NCBI GenBank assembly: GCA_965224215.1
Contig: CBDCYS010000039.1
Span: 248,001 to 312,000, forward strand
Reading direction: 5' to 3'
DNA: 64,000 bases
DNA from: CBDCYS01 sp965224215
Lineage (GTDB): Bacteria > Acidobacteriota > Terriglobia > Bryobacterales > UBA6623
Shown here: one piece after another, positions 1 to 7,299 of the stretch
How positions within the stretch are numbered: position 1 is the stretch's first letter
How the letters are laid out: every line of letters begins with the position of its first letter
Position numbers and translations under genes: made by a program
Notes under the pieces: generated by a model
The model's input: the letters and a program-made list of their open reading frames with translations, nothing else
Database searches by the model: none
What the model was told of the DNA's origin: nothing

Positions 1-393
1 ACAGGCCGAACAGCACTGACAGCCGGTAGCCGACAAAGCCGCGCCGATACGGATCCACAGCAGATCGGTCCAACCGGGCTTAGGGCTTCCGCATAGCGGG
101 CAAATATCTGCTTGGGTGAAGCTGTCTCTCGATTCTGGGACGCCATCTGGCGGCTCCTCGTCCGGAAGGTCGTCCGCGATATCGAGAAGTTCCAGAGCGT
201 CCCGCACATCGCGGGCGCGCACTTGTAAGCGGAGTCCATCGGAGTAGCCCGTGTGACCAACCATGTTCGACATGTGTTCGTCCAGAATGGCGGCTGGAAT
301 GTCGTGGGCCCCGAGCATGCCCCTGACGAGGTGGGCTTGTTGGGCAGTGGGAAAGGTCGCGATCGTGACAAGCGAGTCAGGCATGGAATTCAT
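1..393 (-). CDS. DUF2007-like putative signal-transducing protein, 3' end off the window
   Basis: An open frame of 131 codons reads leftward from an ATG at 391-393 (a second ATG is at 382-384) to the window edge without a stop. The N-terminal part (VTIATFPTAQQAHLVRGML, then IPAAILDEH) has the layout of the DUF2007 ferredoxin-like fold: a strand, a helix carrying an alanine-rich face and a short second strand. After an acidic linker comes CPLCGSPKPGW, which resembles the first knuckle of a zinc ribbon; a cysteine cluster (CQCCSAC) follows at the edge. The start codon overlaps the stop of the upstream small ORF (TGATG), which suggests translational coupling. The family is widespread and its biochemical role is unknown. 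The end is missing because of the window boundary. Confidence 0.6.
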   Translation of the reverse strand, partial: MNSMPDSLVTIATFPTAQQAHLVRGMLGAHDIPAAILDEHMSNMVGHTGYSDGLRLQVRARDVRDALELLDIADDLPDEEPPDGVPESRDSFTQADICPLCGSPKPGWTDLLWIRIGAALSATGCQCCSAC

Positions 394-617
394 CAGAATA
401 GCGCGAGGGCGGTCCCCGTGAGCGCACCCGCCTGGTTCGCCTTCGAGGGAGTAAGAAGCGAGCCGTGTGCCTTGTTGAACTGCTCTGAAGAGAGGGCTTC
501 CTCCCGTGCTGGAGAGGGCGACTTTTGCTGCCCCGCCAACACGAATGCGAACAAACAGGCGCACAGGATGCTGTAAAGCAGCTTCGTCAGCGGCCTCCGG
601 ATACGGCGAATGGTCAG
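393..617 (-). CDS. possible small membrane-anchored protein with a non-AUG start
   Basis: A 74-residue frame lies exactly between the bifunctional nuclease stop and the DUF2007-type start. It has no ATG, GTG or usable TTG near its beginning; the first plausible initiator is CTG at 615-617. The product would carry a basic N-terminus (LTIRRIRRPLTKLL), one hydrophobic segment (YSILCACLFAFVLAG) and a polar tail rich in Ser, Glu and Ala. Its TGA stop overlaps the next gene's ATG, as expected for a real coupled cistron, and the topology is that of a small exported or anchored protein. The missing standard start and absent Shine-Dalgarno sequence are the main arguments against it. I do not recognise the family. 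Confidence 0.35.
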   Translation of the reverse strand: MTIRRIRRPLTKLLYSILCACLFAFVLAGQQKSPSPAREEALSSEQFNKAHGSLLTPSKANQAGALTGTALALF

Positions 618-632
618 ATGTCGGCGGAGGAC

Positions 633-1121
633 TTACATCTTGTACTGGCCGAGATCTTCGTCGTTCAAGTTCTCGAGCCATCGGCGCAATTCTTCGCTAT
701 TGGCCTTGTCGCTCACTGCATTGCTGACTTTTGAGGACTTCAGCACATCATCGTCTACATAGATTGGGCAGTCCAGACGCAGAGCCACGGCCAGAGCATC
801 GCTCGGGCGGGCGTCGATCGAAATCATCTCACCGTTGTGCTCGATCCAGATCAGCGCAAAAAACGTATCGTCTTTCAACTCGCTGACGACAACCTTGCGG
901 ACTCCGGTCGTCGTTCCCCTCAGAATATTTTTGATTAAGTCATGCGTCATCGGCCGCGGCGTGGCCACCTTCTCAATTTCCAGGGCGATAGCGTTGGCTT
1001 CATAGACGCCGACCCAGATCGGCAAGACCGATTTACCCTCAACGTCTTTTAGGATGACGATCGGCATGTTGGTCACCGGGTCCATCATCAACCCACGGAT
1101 TTTCATCTCGACTTCCATCAC
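633..1121 (-). CDS. bifunctional nuclease family protein (DUF151)
   Basis: A 162-residue protein matching the BFN/DUF151 family over its whole length. Seen directly: the N-terminal strand pattern with VTNMPIVILKD, the core helix EANAIALEIEK, the segment MTHDLIKNILRG and the characteristic SIDARPSDALAVALRLDCPIYV region with its conserved R-P-S-D-A-L-A. The family is annotated as having DNase/RNase activity on the basis of a plant homologue; in bacteria the substrate is unknown. It lies 53 bp downstream of miaB on the same strand, an arrangement common in Acidobacteriota, so the two are probably co-transcribed. The start could be either of two adjacent ATGs. Confidence 0.85.
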   Translation of the reverse strand: MMEVEMKIRGLMMDPVTNMPIVILKDVEGKSVLPIWVGVYEANAIALEIEKVATPRPMTHDLIKNILRGTTTGVRKVVVSELKDDTFFALIWIEHNGEMISIDARPSDALAVALRLDCPIYVDDDVLKSSKVSNAVSDKANSEELRRWLENLNDEDLGQYKM

Positions 1122-1174
1122 CTGCCCCCGGTGTTGTATTCCCGTTACGATTCGTCCTTCGGTACGATATTATC

Positions 1175-2545
1175 CTACTGCAGAATTTTGAAACCGTGAA
1201 ACTGTGGCCGCGCCACCTCAGACACAAACTCGCCTCTCAAGGAGTTCGGTCCCGACGCGGTCACTCTCACACGGCAATAAGAGCCGAGCAAATCAGCGCC
1301 AACGGACGTCATCGCCGGACTAGAGAAATTCAGCACCCGGTTCTGAGTGGTTCGGCCGACCCACTGCTTGAATTTTTCGCGCCAACCCTCGACGAGAACT
1401 TCTTCGTCCCGGCCGATCAGCGTGGCGTTCTTGCGGATCTGAATCCGTCGCTGCCTTTCCTGTAAAGTCAACAGACGGCGCGATTTTTCTTCCTCGGGCA
1501 CCGGATCGTCGTAGGCGGCAGCCGAAGTGTTTGCGCGCGGCGAGTACTTGAAAGAAAAGACCGAGTCATATTCGACTTCGTCTAGCAGCGAGAGCGTTTG
1601 CGCGAAGTCCTCTTCGGTCTCGCCTGGAAATCCTACGATGATGTCCGTGCTGAGCGCGACTTCACGCCGGGCCTGCTTTATATTGGCGATCCGTTCCAGG
1701 TAATCTTCCCGGCTGTAGAGCCGTTCCATGCGGGTCAACACGCGGCTAGAGCCTGACTGCACCGGCAAGTGAACGTGGTTGCACAGGACAGGATTTTCCT
1801 CGATGGCCGTAACAATGTCGGGTGTGAAATCGCGGGGGTGTGAGGTCGTAAAGCGCACGCGGCGTATTCCGGGCACCCGACCCACCCCGGCCAGCATTTG
1901 AGCGAAGTTCCATCCGGCACTCGAAGAGTCTCGATAGCTATTGACGTTCTGGCCCAGTAGTTGAATCTCGGTGTGTCCGTTCGCCCCCAGTTGCCGTGCT
2001 TCGGCGAGAACGCTTTCACTGGTGCGGCTCCTCTCGGGGCCGCGCGTAAACGGCACAACACAATAGGCGCAATGCTTGTCGCATCCTTCGATGATGGTGA
2101 TATAGGCGCGGTGGGGATTATCCCGCCGCGTCAGGGGAGTTTCGAACGTCTCATCGGTGTCGAGGTCGAGGCCGGTGACGCGGTTTTCACCGGCTTCCAA
2201 GCGGTCAATCAGGCCTGAGAGGGCGTTGTAGCTTGCCGAGCCGCAGACCAGGCTAACGTGCGGAGCTTGCTCGAAGATCTCTTCTCCCTTGTGCTGTGCA
2301 ACGCAGCCGAGGACTCCGAATGTTTTTCCCTGAGCCTTGAGTTTCTTGAAATTCGCCAGGCGCGAGAAAACTTTCTGCTCGGCTTTATCCCGGATGCTGC
2401 AAGTGTTGTAGAGAACGAGGCCGGCGTGCTCAGGTTCCTCGACCTCCTGATACCCCTTGGAAACCAGAGTGCCGCGCACCTTTTCGCTGTCATGTACATT
2501 CATCTGACAGCCAAAGGTTTCGATGCAAAAAGTCTTCTGGTCCAC
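1175..2545 (-). CDS. miaB: tRNA-2-methylthio-N6-isopentenyladenosine37 synthase MiaB
   Basis: A 456-residue radical-SAM methylthiotransferase that converts i6A37 to ms2i6A37 in tRNAs reading UNN codons. Domain order is complete: an N-terminal UPF0004 domain with Cys13, Cys49 and Cys81 for the auxiliary 4Fe-4S cluster; the radical-SAM CDKHCAYC motif with Cys155, Cys159 and Cys162; and a C-terminal TRAM domain around residues 385-445. The length is typical for MiaB. The start is a GTG preceded by AGAGGGG at a suitable distance; no in-frame ATG lies nearby. It is the first gene of a minus-strand run that continues into the bifunctional nuclease gene. MiaB is preferred over MtaB or RimO because of the FGCQMN and LYNTCSIRDKA signatures. 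Confidence 0.93.
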   Translation of the reverse strand: MDQKTFCIETFGCQMNVHDSEKVRGTLVSKGYQEVEEPEHAGLVLYNTCSIRDKAEQKVFSRLANFKKLKAQGKTFGVLGCVAQHKGEEIFEQAPHVSLVCGSASYNALSGLIDRLEAGENRVTGLDLDTDETFETPLTRRDNPHRAYITIIEGCDKHCAYCVVPFTRGPERSRTSESVLAEARQLGANGHTEIQLLGQNVNSYRDSSSAGWNFAQMLAGVGRVPGIRRVRFTTSHPRDFTPDIVTAIEENPVLCNHVHLPVQSGSSRVLTRMERLYSREDYLERIANIKQARREVALSTDIIVGFPGETEEDFAQTLSLLDEVEYDSVFSFKYSPRANTSAAAYDDPVPEEEKSRRLLTLQERQRRIQIRKNATLIGRDEEVLVEGWREKFKQWVGRTTQNRVLNFSSPAMTSVGADLLGSYCRVRVTASGPNSLRGEFVSEVARPQFHGFKILQ

Positions 2546-2698
2546 GAATCCCCTCTAGTTCGATCAGTATACCAATGACTTGTGATTCTCTATCGAGCAA
2601 CTCCGCTGCGGATCGACAACCCACTGGACCTGCTATTCCACCCGACCGATGCTGTATTGGCCTCCGCGTGAACGATAAGGGGCAAAGAGATATTCGCT

Positions 2699-3037
2699 AT
2701 GCCGCCTATCGACAACAAACGCCAATCGACACGTCAGATGTGCTCCGACTTCGTCAAAGTATCTTTCGCAGACCAAAATGGCCGGACCGTCTCAGATACC
2801 GGTCTACTGGAGGATGTCAGCCCACAGGGATTGAATATCAGCCTGAGCATCCCTTTGCCGAAGGGCCAAGAGATCCAACTGCGAATGGAAAAGTTTTCAG
2901 GGACAGCGAGGGTCCGCTATTGCAACCTTGGCGAATACAGTTATCTCGTTGGGTTGGAGTTCGCCGATCAACATGAGTGGGATCCCGAAAAATGGGCGCC
3001 GCGTCATCTGCTGACGGTTCCCGCCGAAGATTCTTGA
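2699..3037 (+). CDS. PilZ-domain-like protein
   Basis: A 112-residue protein divergently oriented from miaB. The N-terminal basic motif NKRQSTRQ and the later LLEDVSPQGLNISL followed by LPKGQEIQLRM and ARVRYC match the PilZ beta-barrel pattern (basic RxxxR, then D/N-x-S-x-x-G). PilZ domains usually bind cyclic di-GMP. Here the first motif is K-R-x-x-x-R and the second has SPQGL, so ligand binding is plausible but not certain. No other domain is attached, so an adaptor role is the simplest guess. The ATG at 2699 lacks a strong Shine-Dalgarno sequence. Confidence 0.7.
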   Translation: MPPIDNKRQSTRQMCSDFVKVSFADQNGRTVSDTGLLEDVSPQGLNISLSIPLPKGQEIQLRMEKFSGTARVRYCNLGEYSYLVGLEFADQHEWDPEKWAPRHLLTVPAEDS

Positions 3038-3152
3038 GGCTGCCGCACTGCGGACCAGCCCAAACGAATGCGGGGCGCACGTGCTCCTTCGGGATGACGT
3101 GCTTGCTGGTGGGCTGGACCTGTCACTTGCGCTCCGGGCGCTGAAGGTCTGC

Positions 3153-3965
3153 TTAGGTGTTCTCCCCAGCGGTTCCGCGCCAGGGCGGCATAGCGCGCAG
3201 CAGTCGCCCGATCGCCGCCCCGATCAATGCGCCTACCAGAGGGACTCCGAGATGGGCGAGAGCCACATGTGCGGCATTGTTCATTCCGCAGCCGAAGTGC
3301 AGTACGACCACGCCGACGAGTCCTGCCAGCAACCCAGCGCCGGCGCCCACAACGCCTAGAGATAAAACTGCCCCTCGCCGCAGAAGCATCACGACGAGCC
3401 CGGCCGCCGGCAAGGAAAACATGAAACCGTGGCGAAAACATTTCCAACTGTCGGGCAGGATGTTGTGGCTGAGATCCCAGGGAAATAGCAGGGATACCGA
3501 GAGAAACAGGGGTACCAGCAGCAGCAGGAATAATCTCGGCGCAGTCAGGACTCTTTTCTCACCAGGCGCCATTTCGCGGCTCAAGGTAAGAGCAACCAGA
3601 AAAGCGGCTGCCGCGACAATGCCCAGCATGCCCGCGAATTCCATGTTGCCCACCTTGTTCACTCCACCTACGCCCGATACCCCAACGAAGGCCGCCGACA
3701 TCGCGCCAAAAATCAACAAGAATCCCAAGGTGAGCAAGCGCGTGCTGGGCAGCGGCTTGACGGGTTCCAGGGATTGCTGGACAGTGCGGTTGATCCGCGA
3801 TCGTGACTCCGGTGTCAATTCAGTAGGGTCTTGACGGGTCAGGAAATTCCAAAGCGCCTTACACGACTGGCACTGCCCGAGGTGCTCGTGCACTTGAGCC
3901 GGCAGGTTGCCCCAGCCTTGGCTGTTCGCCCTGTCAATATGCTTGCTGACGTCGCCGCAGGTCAT
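3153..3965 (-). CDS. membrane anti-sigma factor (zinc-finger N-terminus, six membrane segments, NrsF/DUF1109-like)
   Basis: A 270-residue protein whose start codon overlaps the stop of the ECF sigma gene (ATGA), so the two are translationally coupled. Residues 1-35 contain the anti-sigma zinc-finger pattern His28-x3-Cys32-x2-Cys35 (HEHLGQCQSC). From about residue 78 onward there are six hydrophobic segments separated by short loops, with the N-terminal zinc finger predicted to be cytoplasmic. The combination of a cytoplasmic zinc finger with six membrane spans fits NrsF/DUF1109-type anti-sigma factors better than single-span RsgI or RseA types. Expected role: hold the partner sigma factor at the membrane until an envelope or redox signal. 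Confidence 0.75.
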   Translation of the reverse strand: MTCGDVSKHIDRANSQGWGNLPAQVHEHLGQCQSCKALWNFLTRQDPTELTPESRSRINRTVQQSLEPVKPLPSTRLLTLGFLLIFGAMSAAFVGVSGVGGVNKVGNMEFAGMLGIVAAAAFLVALTLSREMAPGEKRVLTAPRLFLLLLVPLFLSVSLLFPWDLSHNILPDSWKCFRHGFMFSLPAAGLVVMLLRRGAVLSLGVVGAGAGLLAGLVGVVVLHFGCGMNNAAHVALAHLGVPLVGALIGAAIGRLLRAMPPWRGTAGENT

Positions 3966-4660
3966 TTTCTTGACCCTTCCGGCCGTGACCCTTTGGATTG
4001 CCCATCGATCATCTCTCGAAGCTTCACGTAGGCTCGATGAGCCTTCTGTTTCACCGCGCCCACGGTGCCGCCGGTTGCGCGCGCTATCTCTTCAAGGCTC
4101 ATCCCCGTAACCTTGAGCATGATGATCACTTCTTGCTGGCTAGCCGGCAAGTGTCGAACGAAACGCCAAAGATCAATCTCAGGCGTCACCGCTGGTGTTG
4201 AAGCGCGGCCGTCGGTGTCACTAATGTTCTCGAGCGCCGATTCGCGTGTTTCAATCCGCCGCCGCCGCCGGTAGGCGTCGATGCGTGTGTGCCGGGCAAT
4301 TGCAAAGACCCAAGGCAGCACCGGTGTTCCTGGGCGGTAGGTGTGCCTGGCACGGTGAAGCCGAAGCCAGCAATCCTGCAGCATGTCTTCGGCAAACCCT
4401 CGGGTATAGATCGGGACGGCCAAGAAACGAAGCAACATCGGGGATAGCTGTTCAACCAACTGATTCGCGGCGTCGGGATCGGCGTTCTGGTAGCTCAGCA
4501 TCAGCTCTTGGAGCTGGTCGGCCTCCTTCTCGGCGGGCGAGATAGCCGCACTTCCGGGGCCGCTCACATTTTTTGCCGCCTTCACCCCACACCACGACGG
4601 CGCAAGCGCATCGGCGTAACTAGCTGCCACATCCAGTTCATTCGCATCGCGCTGCGACAT
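3962..4660 (-). CDS. ECF-type RNA polymerase sigma factor
   Basis: A 232-residue sigma-70 family protein. A variable N-terminal extension of about 50 residues precedes region 2 (LRFLAVPIYTRGFAEDMLQDCWLRLH, then the DNA-melting segment WVFAIARHTRIDAYRRRRR) and region 4 (LPASQQEVIIMLKVTGMSLE followed by the helix-turn-helix ATGGTVGAVKQKAHRAY). No regions 1.1 or 3 are present, so it is of the ECF class. It overlaps the anti-sigma gene by four bases. The EDMLQDCWLRLHR wording is common to ECFs paired with NrsF-like anti-sigmas. Autoregulation is likely but I did not find a convincing promoter motif upstream. Confidence 0.88.
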   Translation of the reverse strand: MSQRDANELDVAASYADALAPSWCGVKAAKNVSGPGSAAISPAEKEADQLQELMLSYQNADPDAANQLVEQLSPMLLRFLAVPIYTRGFAEDMLQDCWLRLHRARHTYRPGTPVLPWVFAIARHTRIDAYRRRRRIETRESALENISDTDGRASTPAVTPEIDLWRFVRHLPASQQEVIIMLKVTGMSLEEIARATGGTVGAVKQKAHRAYVKLREMIDGQSKGSRPEGSRK

Positions 4661-5053
4661 GGTTACGACTGCTTGCGCACGAAGCCGTTTGCGCTGATCT
4701 TTTTAGCCAGGCCAAGACCACTCTACCAGCCGTTGTACGAAGTTCAGCGTTGAGTTGAAACAAGCCGCGTCCAAGCTGCCAAGCCCGTCGCTCGATTCGG
4801 CATCAGATCCATGCTGACCAGCTACATCGTCACTGGACAGAACTGCTAGCTGCCGTCCGACCATTCTCCTCCGCCATCGTTATAGTAGCGAAAAGAGCGA
4901 CCCCGCCCTTTAGCGCCGTGGCCCGCGGTCGCCGGGCTTTGGGGGCCTGTGTTCGAGCCCTATACGTGTCGGGGCAGGCTGTGGTTGAGCTCCGTGGCGT
5001 GAACGCCCGGCTCCCCAAGTGGCTTGCTAGGTTAATTTTCCAAAACTTTCTTC
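4661..5053. other. intergenic, no supported gene; GC-rich foldable stretch
   Basis: No convincing coding region. Within it a 7-bp pair GCCGGGC/GCCCGGC encloses about 70 bases near 4934-5012. The spacing resembles a tRNA acceptor stem, but no T-arm or anticodon arm can be built on either strand, so I leave it unassigned. Confidence 0.3.
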
Positions 5054-5082
5054 TTGCTAAGCGCTGTTGATCCGCGTATAAT
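5054..5082 (+). promoter_or_regulatory. strong sigma-70-like promoter
   Basis: TTGCTA at 5054-5059 is separated by exactly 17 bases from a perfect TATAAT at 5077-5082. The surroundings are the most AT-rich in the area. Transcription would begin near 5089, directly at the foldable segment that follows, and would head toward the dksA-type gene through the MITE. Confidence 0.55.
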
Positions 5083-5088
5083 ATTCGT

Positions 5089-5251
5089 ACCTGAAGCGAT
5101 GGTTTGACGAACGGGTGGGTTCGTTAGCCTAGCTCTGGTGGCTTCAGCGATGACATCTAAACATGTCGGCCAGCAACGGTCGGCAGCCACATTGTTTTAC
5201 CCCATTAGACCTTTGTGCGGATGATTGTTTGAGCGACGACTGTCCGTGTAA
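5089..5251 (+). ncRNA. candidate structured leader or small RNA
   Basis: Starting about seven bases after the promoter, CTGAAGC (5091-5097) can pair with GCTTCAG (5141-5147), enclosing a second hairpin ACGAAC (5107-5112) with GTTCGT (5119-5124). No open frame starts here with a ribosome-binding site. It could be the 5' leader of the downstream DksA-type gene or an independent small RNA. It is interrupted, or followed, by MITE copy 1. I could not match it to a known RNA family by eye. Confidence 0.3.
5248..5251. repeat. left target-site duplicate of MITE copy 1
   Basis: GTAA here is repeated at 5783-5786 directly after the element. Because the neighbouring base is A, the duplication can be read as 4 bp (GTAA) or as 3 bp (GTA) with one extra A in the inverted repeat. 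Confidence 0.6.
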
Positions 5252-5782
5252 CCTGAATTATGCACTGCGGCGTGGACCTGAGGAGGGCTGAGCCGCAAGA
5301 GACCATTTGGGACCCCCGAAAACATGGGGTAAAAAGGTAGGCTGGCAAAGATCCCAGCTTCGCCAGCCAACCCCAAGGAGGTCACCCACATGGTTACCAG
5401 ACGAAAACAGCATAGCTCCCAAAGGCCCGTCCAACAAGGCCCAGCCGTGACGGCCTCGCGGCCCAATAAAATCGGGGCTTCGACGCCTTACCACTTCCGC
5501 GGCAGGAAGCCGACTCCCTACGGCGGCTTGCTGCCGGTGGTCGGGAGGGCGCTGATCTGAGAGCCTGGCTATGCGCTATGCATAAAATTTTATGCACTAG
5601 CCGTAACGCACTGGAAACACGTCACTTCCGAGCGAGGTTTTGACGACGCGGATTCTGGGCGGGAAGGGAAACCAGACACGGAGAAGCCAAAAGACCAGTT
5701 GCCGAGCTACCACCTCACGACGACCGCCAACCCGCTACGAACGCAGCCACACTCGCAAAGTGAATCTGTGCATAATTCAGGT
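5252..5782. mobile_element. 531-bp MITE, copy 1
   Basis: The element begins CCTGAATTATGCAC and ends with the exact inverse GTGCATAATTCAGG plus T. A near-identical copy of the same length lies at 44455-44985. It contains no full transposase, only a 56-codon N-terminal remnant with a good ribosome-binding site (5390-5560) and an 18-bp perfect palindrome (TGCATAAAATTTTATGCA) near 5580 that reuses the TGCATAA core of the ends. This is the structure of a non-autonomous element made by internal deletion of an IS. The ends and short target duplication resemble the IS1380 family, but that assignment is an inference. It lies about 100 bp upstream of the DksA-type gene. Confidence 0.75.
5390..5560 (+). 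pseudogene. N-terminal remnant of a transposase inside MITE copy 1
   Basis: An ATG preceded by AAGGAGG at nine bases opens a frame of 56 codons ending in TGA. The product is basic at the start (MVTRRKQ) and ends with RGRKPTPYGGLLPVVGRALI, similar in style to the beginning of IS1380-type transposases, where a conserved 'TPYGGL' stretch precedes the DDE core. Everything after that is missing. The same remnant is present in copy 2, so the deletion predates transposition of the MITE. Confidence 0.45.
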
Positions 5783-5879
5783 GTAAACGGACAGTGCGCA
5801 TCAGGAGTCTAATAGTCCTAACTAAAAGGGACGATATAGTCCAAGTTGATTCGAGTGGACTAACAACGGAAGGTGAATC

Positions 5880-6287
5880 ATGACGAGTACTGCTACCAAA
5901 GGGTTGACGAAAACCCAGATCAACAGATTCAAAAGAATGCTGGATGCCAAGGCTCTCGAAATCAGAGCCAACTTGCAGTCTTCTTCTGCCGCCAAAGCCT
6001 TGGCGCGAGGCGACGAGCCACCGGACCTTGAAGAATTGCCCGGACAGAGTCACGAAGAATGGATCTTCCTCAATCGCAACAATATCGAAGCCTTGTTGTT
6101 GCGCGAGATCGACGAAGCGCTCGATCGCATCGAAGATGGCGGTTACGGAACCTGCTTGGAGTGCGAGGAGCCGATCTCCCTCAAACGGCTGGAAGCGGTC
6201 TGCTGGGCAAGCCGCTGCGTTACCTGCCAGGAGGAACTTTCGGCAAACGATGAGCCGCCCGAGCGGGCACGCTCTTACCGAAGTTAA
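5880..6287 (+). CDS. DksA/TraR family zinc-finger regulator
   Basis: A 135-residue protein with a helical coiled-coil N-terminal half (residues 8-85) and a C4 zinc finger Cys92-x2-Cys95 ... Cys113-x2-Cys116 (GTCLECEEPI, then CVTCQ). The GGYGTC wording before the finger is diagnostic for the family. DksA-like proteins insert their coiled coil into the RNA polymerase secondary channel; without the tip being recognisable as DxxDxA, it may be a generic TraR/YocK-type member rather than true DksA. A weak AAGGTG precedes the ATG. MITE copy 1 sits about 100 bp upstream, between the gene and the only strong promoter, which may have altered its expression. Confidence 0.85.
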   Translation: MTSTATKGLTKTQINRFKRMLDAKALEIRANLQSSSAAKALARGDEPPDLEELPGQSHEEWIFLNRNNIEALLLREIDEALDRIEDGGYGTCLECEEPISLKRLEAVCWASRCVTCQEELSANDEPPERARSYRS

Positions 6288-6394
6288 AGGTACTGGGGTC
6301 TTTGGGTGGGCGAGTGCGTTCTACAGCCAATCTGTCTCGGTTACTTCGCCCTTGGCAGGTGAAAGGTCAGCCCAAATCTGAAAATTCAAGACAG

Positions 6395-6461
6395 GACCTC
6401 TGCGCGCGGAATCGCGGAGCTGCCTGCGCAGAGATGCGCCCTGAGGCAGATCCACCTCAGG
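6395..6461. terminator. possible bidirectional hairpins between converging genes
   Basis: The dksA-type gene and the YtxH gene converge here. CCTGAGG (6440-6446) pairs with CCTCAGG (6455-6461), and CTCTGCGC a little upstream pairs with GCGCAGAG. Neither is followed by a clear U-tract, so intrinsic termination is only a possibility. Confidence 0.3.
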
Positions 6462-6487
6462 ACCGGTTTCAGACGCGAGGTGTCGAC

Positions 6488-6808
6488 CTAGCTGGATGCT
6501 TCCGATGGGCCCTCAGGGCCGCGCGACGCACTGGCGGTTTTAACCCGGCTCAGAGCCTCTTTGCCCTTTTCAAATAGATCAGCTGCATCATCAGCAATCT
6601 CTTTGCCGCGATCGTAATATTCGCGACCCTTCTCCATCGCTTCACGCCCGGACTCAGCCAGTCTGCCTCGGCCGTCTTCGGTGCGTCGGCGAAGGTACTC
6701 GCGAGTTTCCGTACCGGTCTGCGGGGCAAGCAGTAAAGCGGCAGTCGCGCCTAGCGCGGCTCCTACCAAAAACCAAGCTAGATTGGCACCGCCATTGTTA
6801 TCGGCCAT
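6488..6808 (-). CDS. YtxH-domain small membrane protein
   Basis: A protein of 106 residues starting at the ATG 6806-6808, which has GGAGG eight bases upstream; an earlier in-frame start would only add residues without a ribosome-binding site. Residues 6-26 form one hydrophobic segment (LAWFLVGAALGATAALLLAP) followed by TGTETREYLRRR, the YtxH signature. The remainder is a long charged amphipathic helix with repeated EKGREYY/EKGKEAL elements. YtxH proteins are associated with envelope or general stress, with no known enzymatic activity. Confidence 0.8.
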   Translation of the reverse strand: MADNNGGANLAWFLVGAALGATAALLLAPQTGTETREYLRRRTEDGRGRLAESGREAMEKGREYYDRGKEIADDAADLFEKGKEALSRVKTASASRGPEGPSEASS

Positions 6809-6872
6809 CAGATCGTCCTCCAAAGGTTCAGTATAGATCAACCAGCCAGGCTACCTGGCCGCAAGCCCCCAC

Positions 6873-7145
6873 GTGTTTCCACCGCTTTGGTTTTTGGATT
6901 GCTCGAATGTGTTGAATGCTCCAGCGTTGAACAGCCTCGAGCTTACTCTGCGTTATCCTCTCGAGCTGAACTCGGGAACCGGCGGTGCGATCAAGATCGA
7001 TCGGAACTGGCTTGCCGCTGCAGAGCTGGTCTTTCTCGAATGGGTTCCTCGCGGCGAATTCCGCACGGAGGTTCGGATCGACAACTTTCGCATCAACGAC
7101 TATGCGTCGATCGGGATCGCAGCCGCGCCTTCAGAGCCAAATTAG
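6873..7145 (+). CDS. hypothetical or degenerate ORF
   Basis: A 90-codon frame between the YtxH gene and the helicase gene. The second half (LVFLEWVPRGEFRTEVRIDNFRINDYASIG, quoted in pieces: LVFLEWVPRGEF and RIDNFRINDYASIG) reads like folded protein sequence, but the N-terminus does not and no ribosome-binding site is visible. I do not recognise it. It may be the tail of a lost gene or chance. Confidence 0.2.
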   Translation: MFPPLWFLDCSNVLNAPALNSLELTLRYPLELNSGTGGAIKIDRNWLAAAELVFLEWVPRGEFRTEVRIDNFRINDYASIGIAAAPSEPN

Positions 7146-7299
7146 GGACGAGCCAACGACGACGCTGTCGCGTTCACTTCGAGCAGCCGCCTAGAGCGGG
7201 GCCGACCTCGAAGCAATGGGATGAGGTTGTCCAATTCCGACACCCCCGTCTCGCGCTAAACTGCGCAAGGAAAGTCCTAGGCTAGAATGAGTGGGTTCC

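Noticed and set aside
253..576. Plus-strand ORF of 107 codons
   Set aside because: It overlaps the minus-strand DUF2007-type and small-ORF frames, which have better protein-like sequence and a coupled stop/start; no ribosome-binding site.
2575..2976. Plus-strand ORF upstream of and overlapping the PilZ-like gene
   Set aside because: Out of frame with the recognisable PilZ motifs and without homology-like content.
4895..5020. Apparent tRNA-like fold with GCCGGGC/GCCCGGC ends
   Set aside because: No T-loop with matching stem and no anticodon arm could be built on either strand, despite a 'TTCGA' near the middle.
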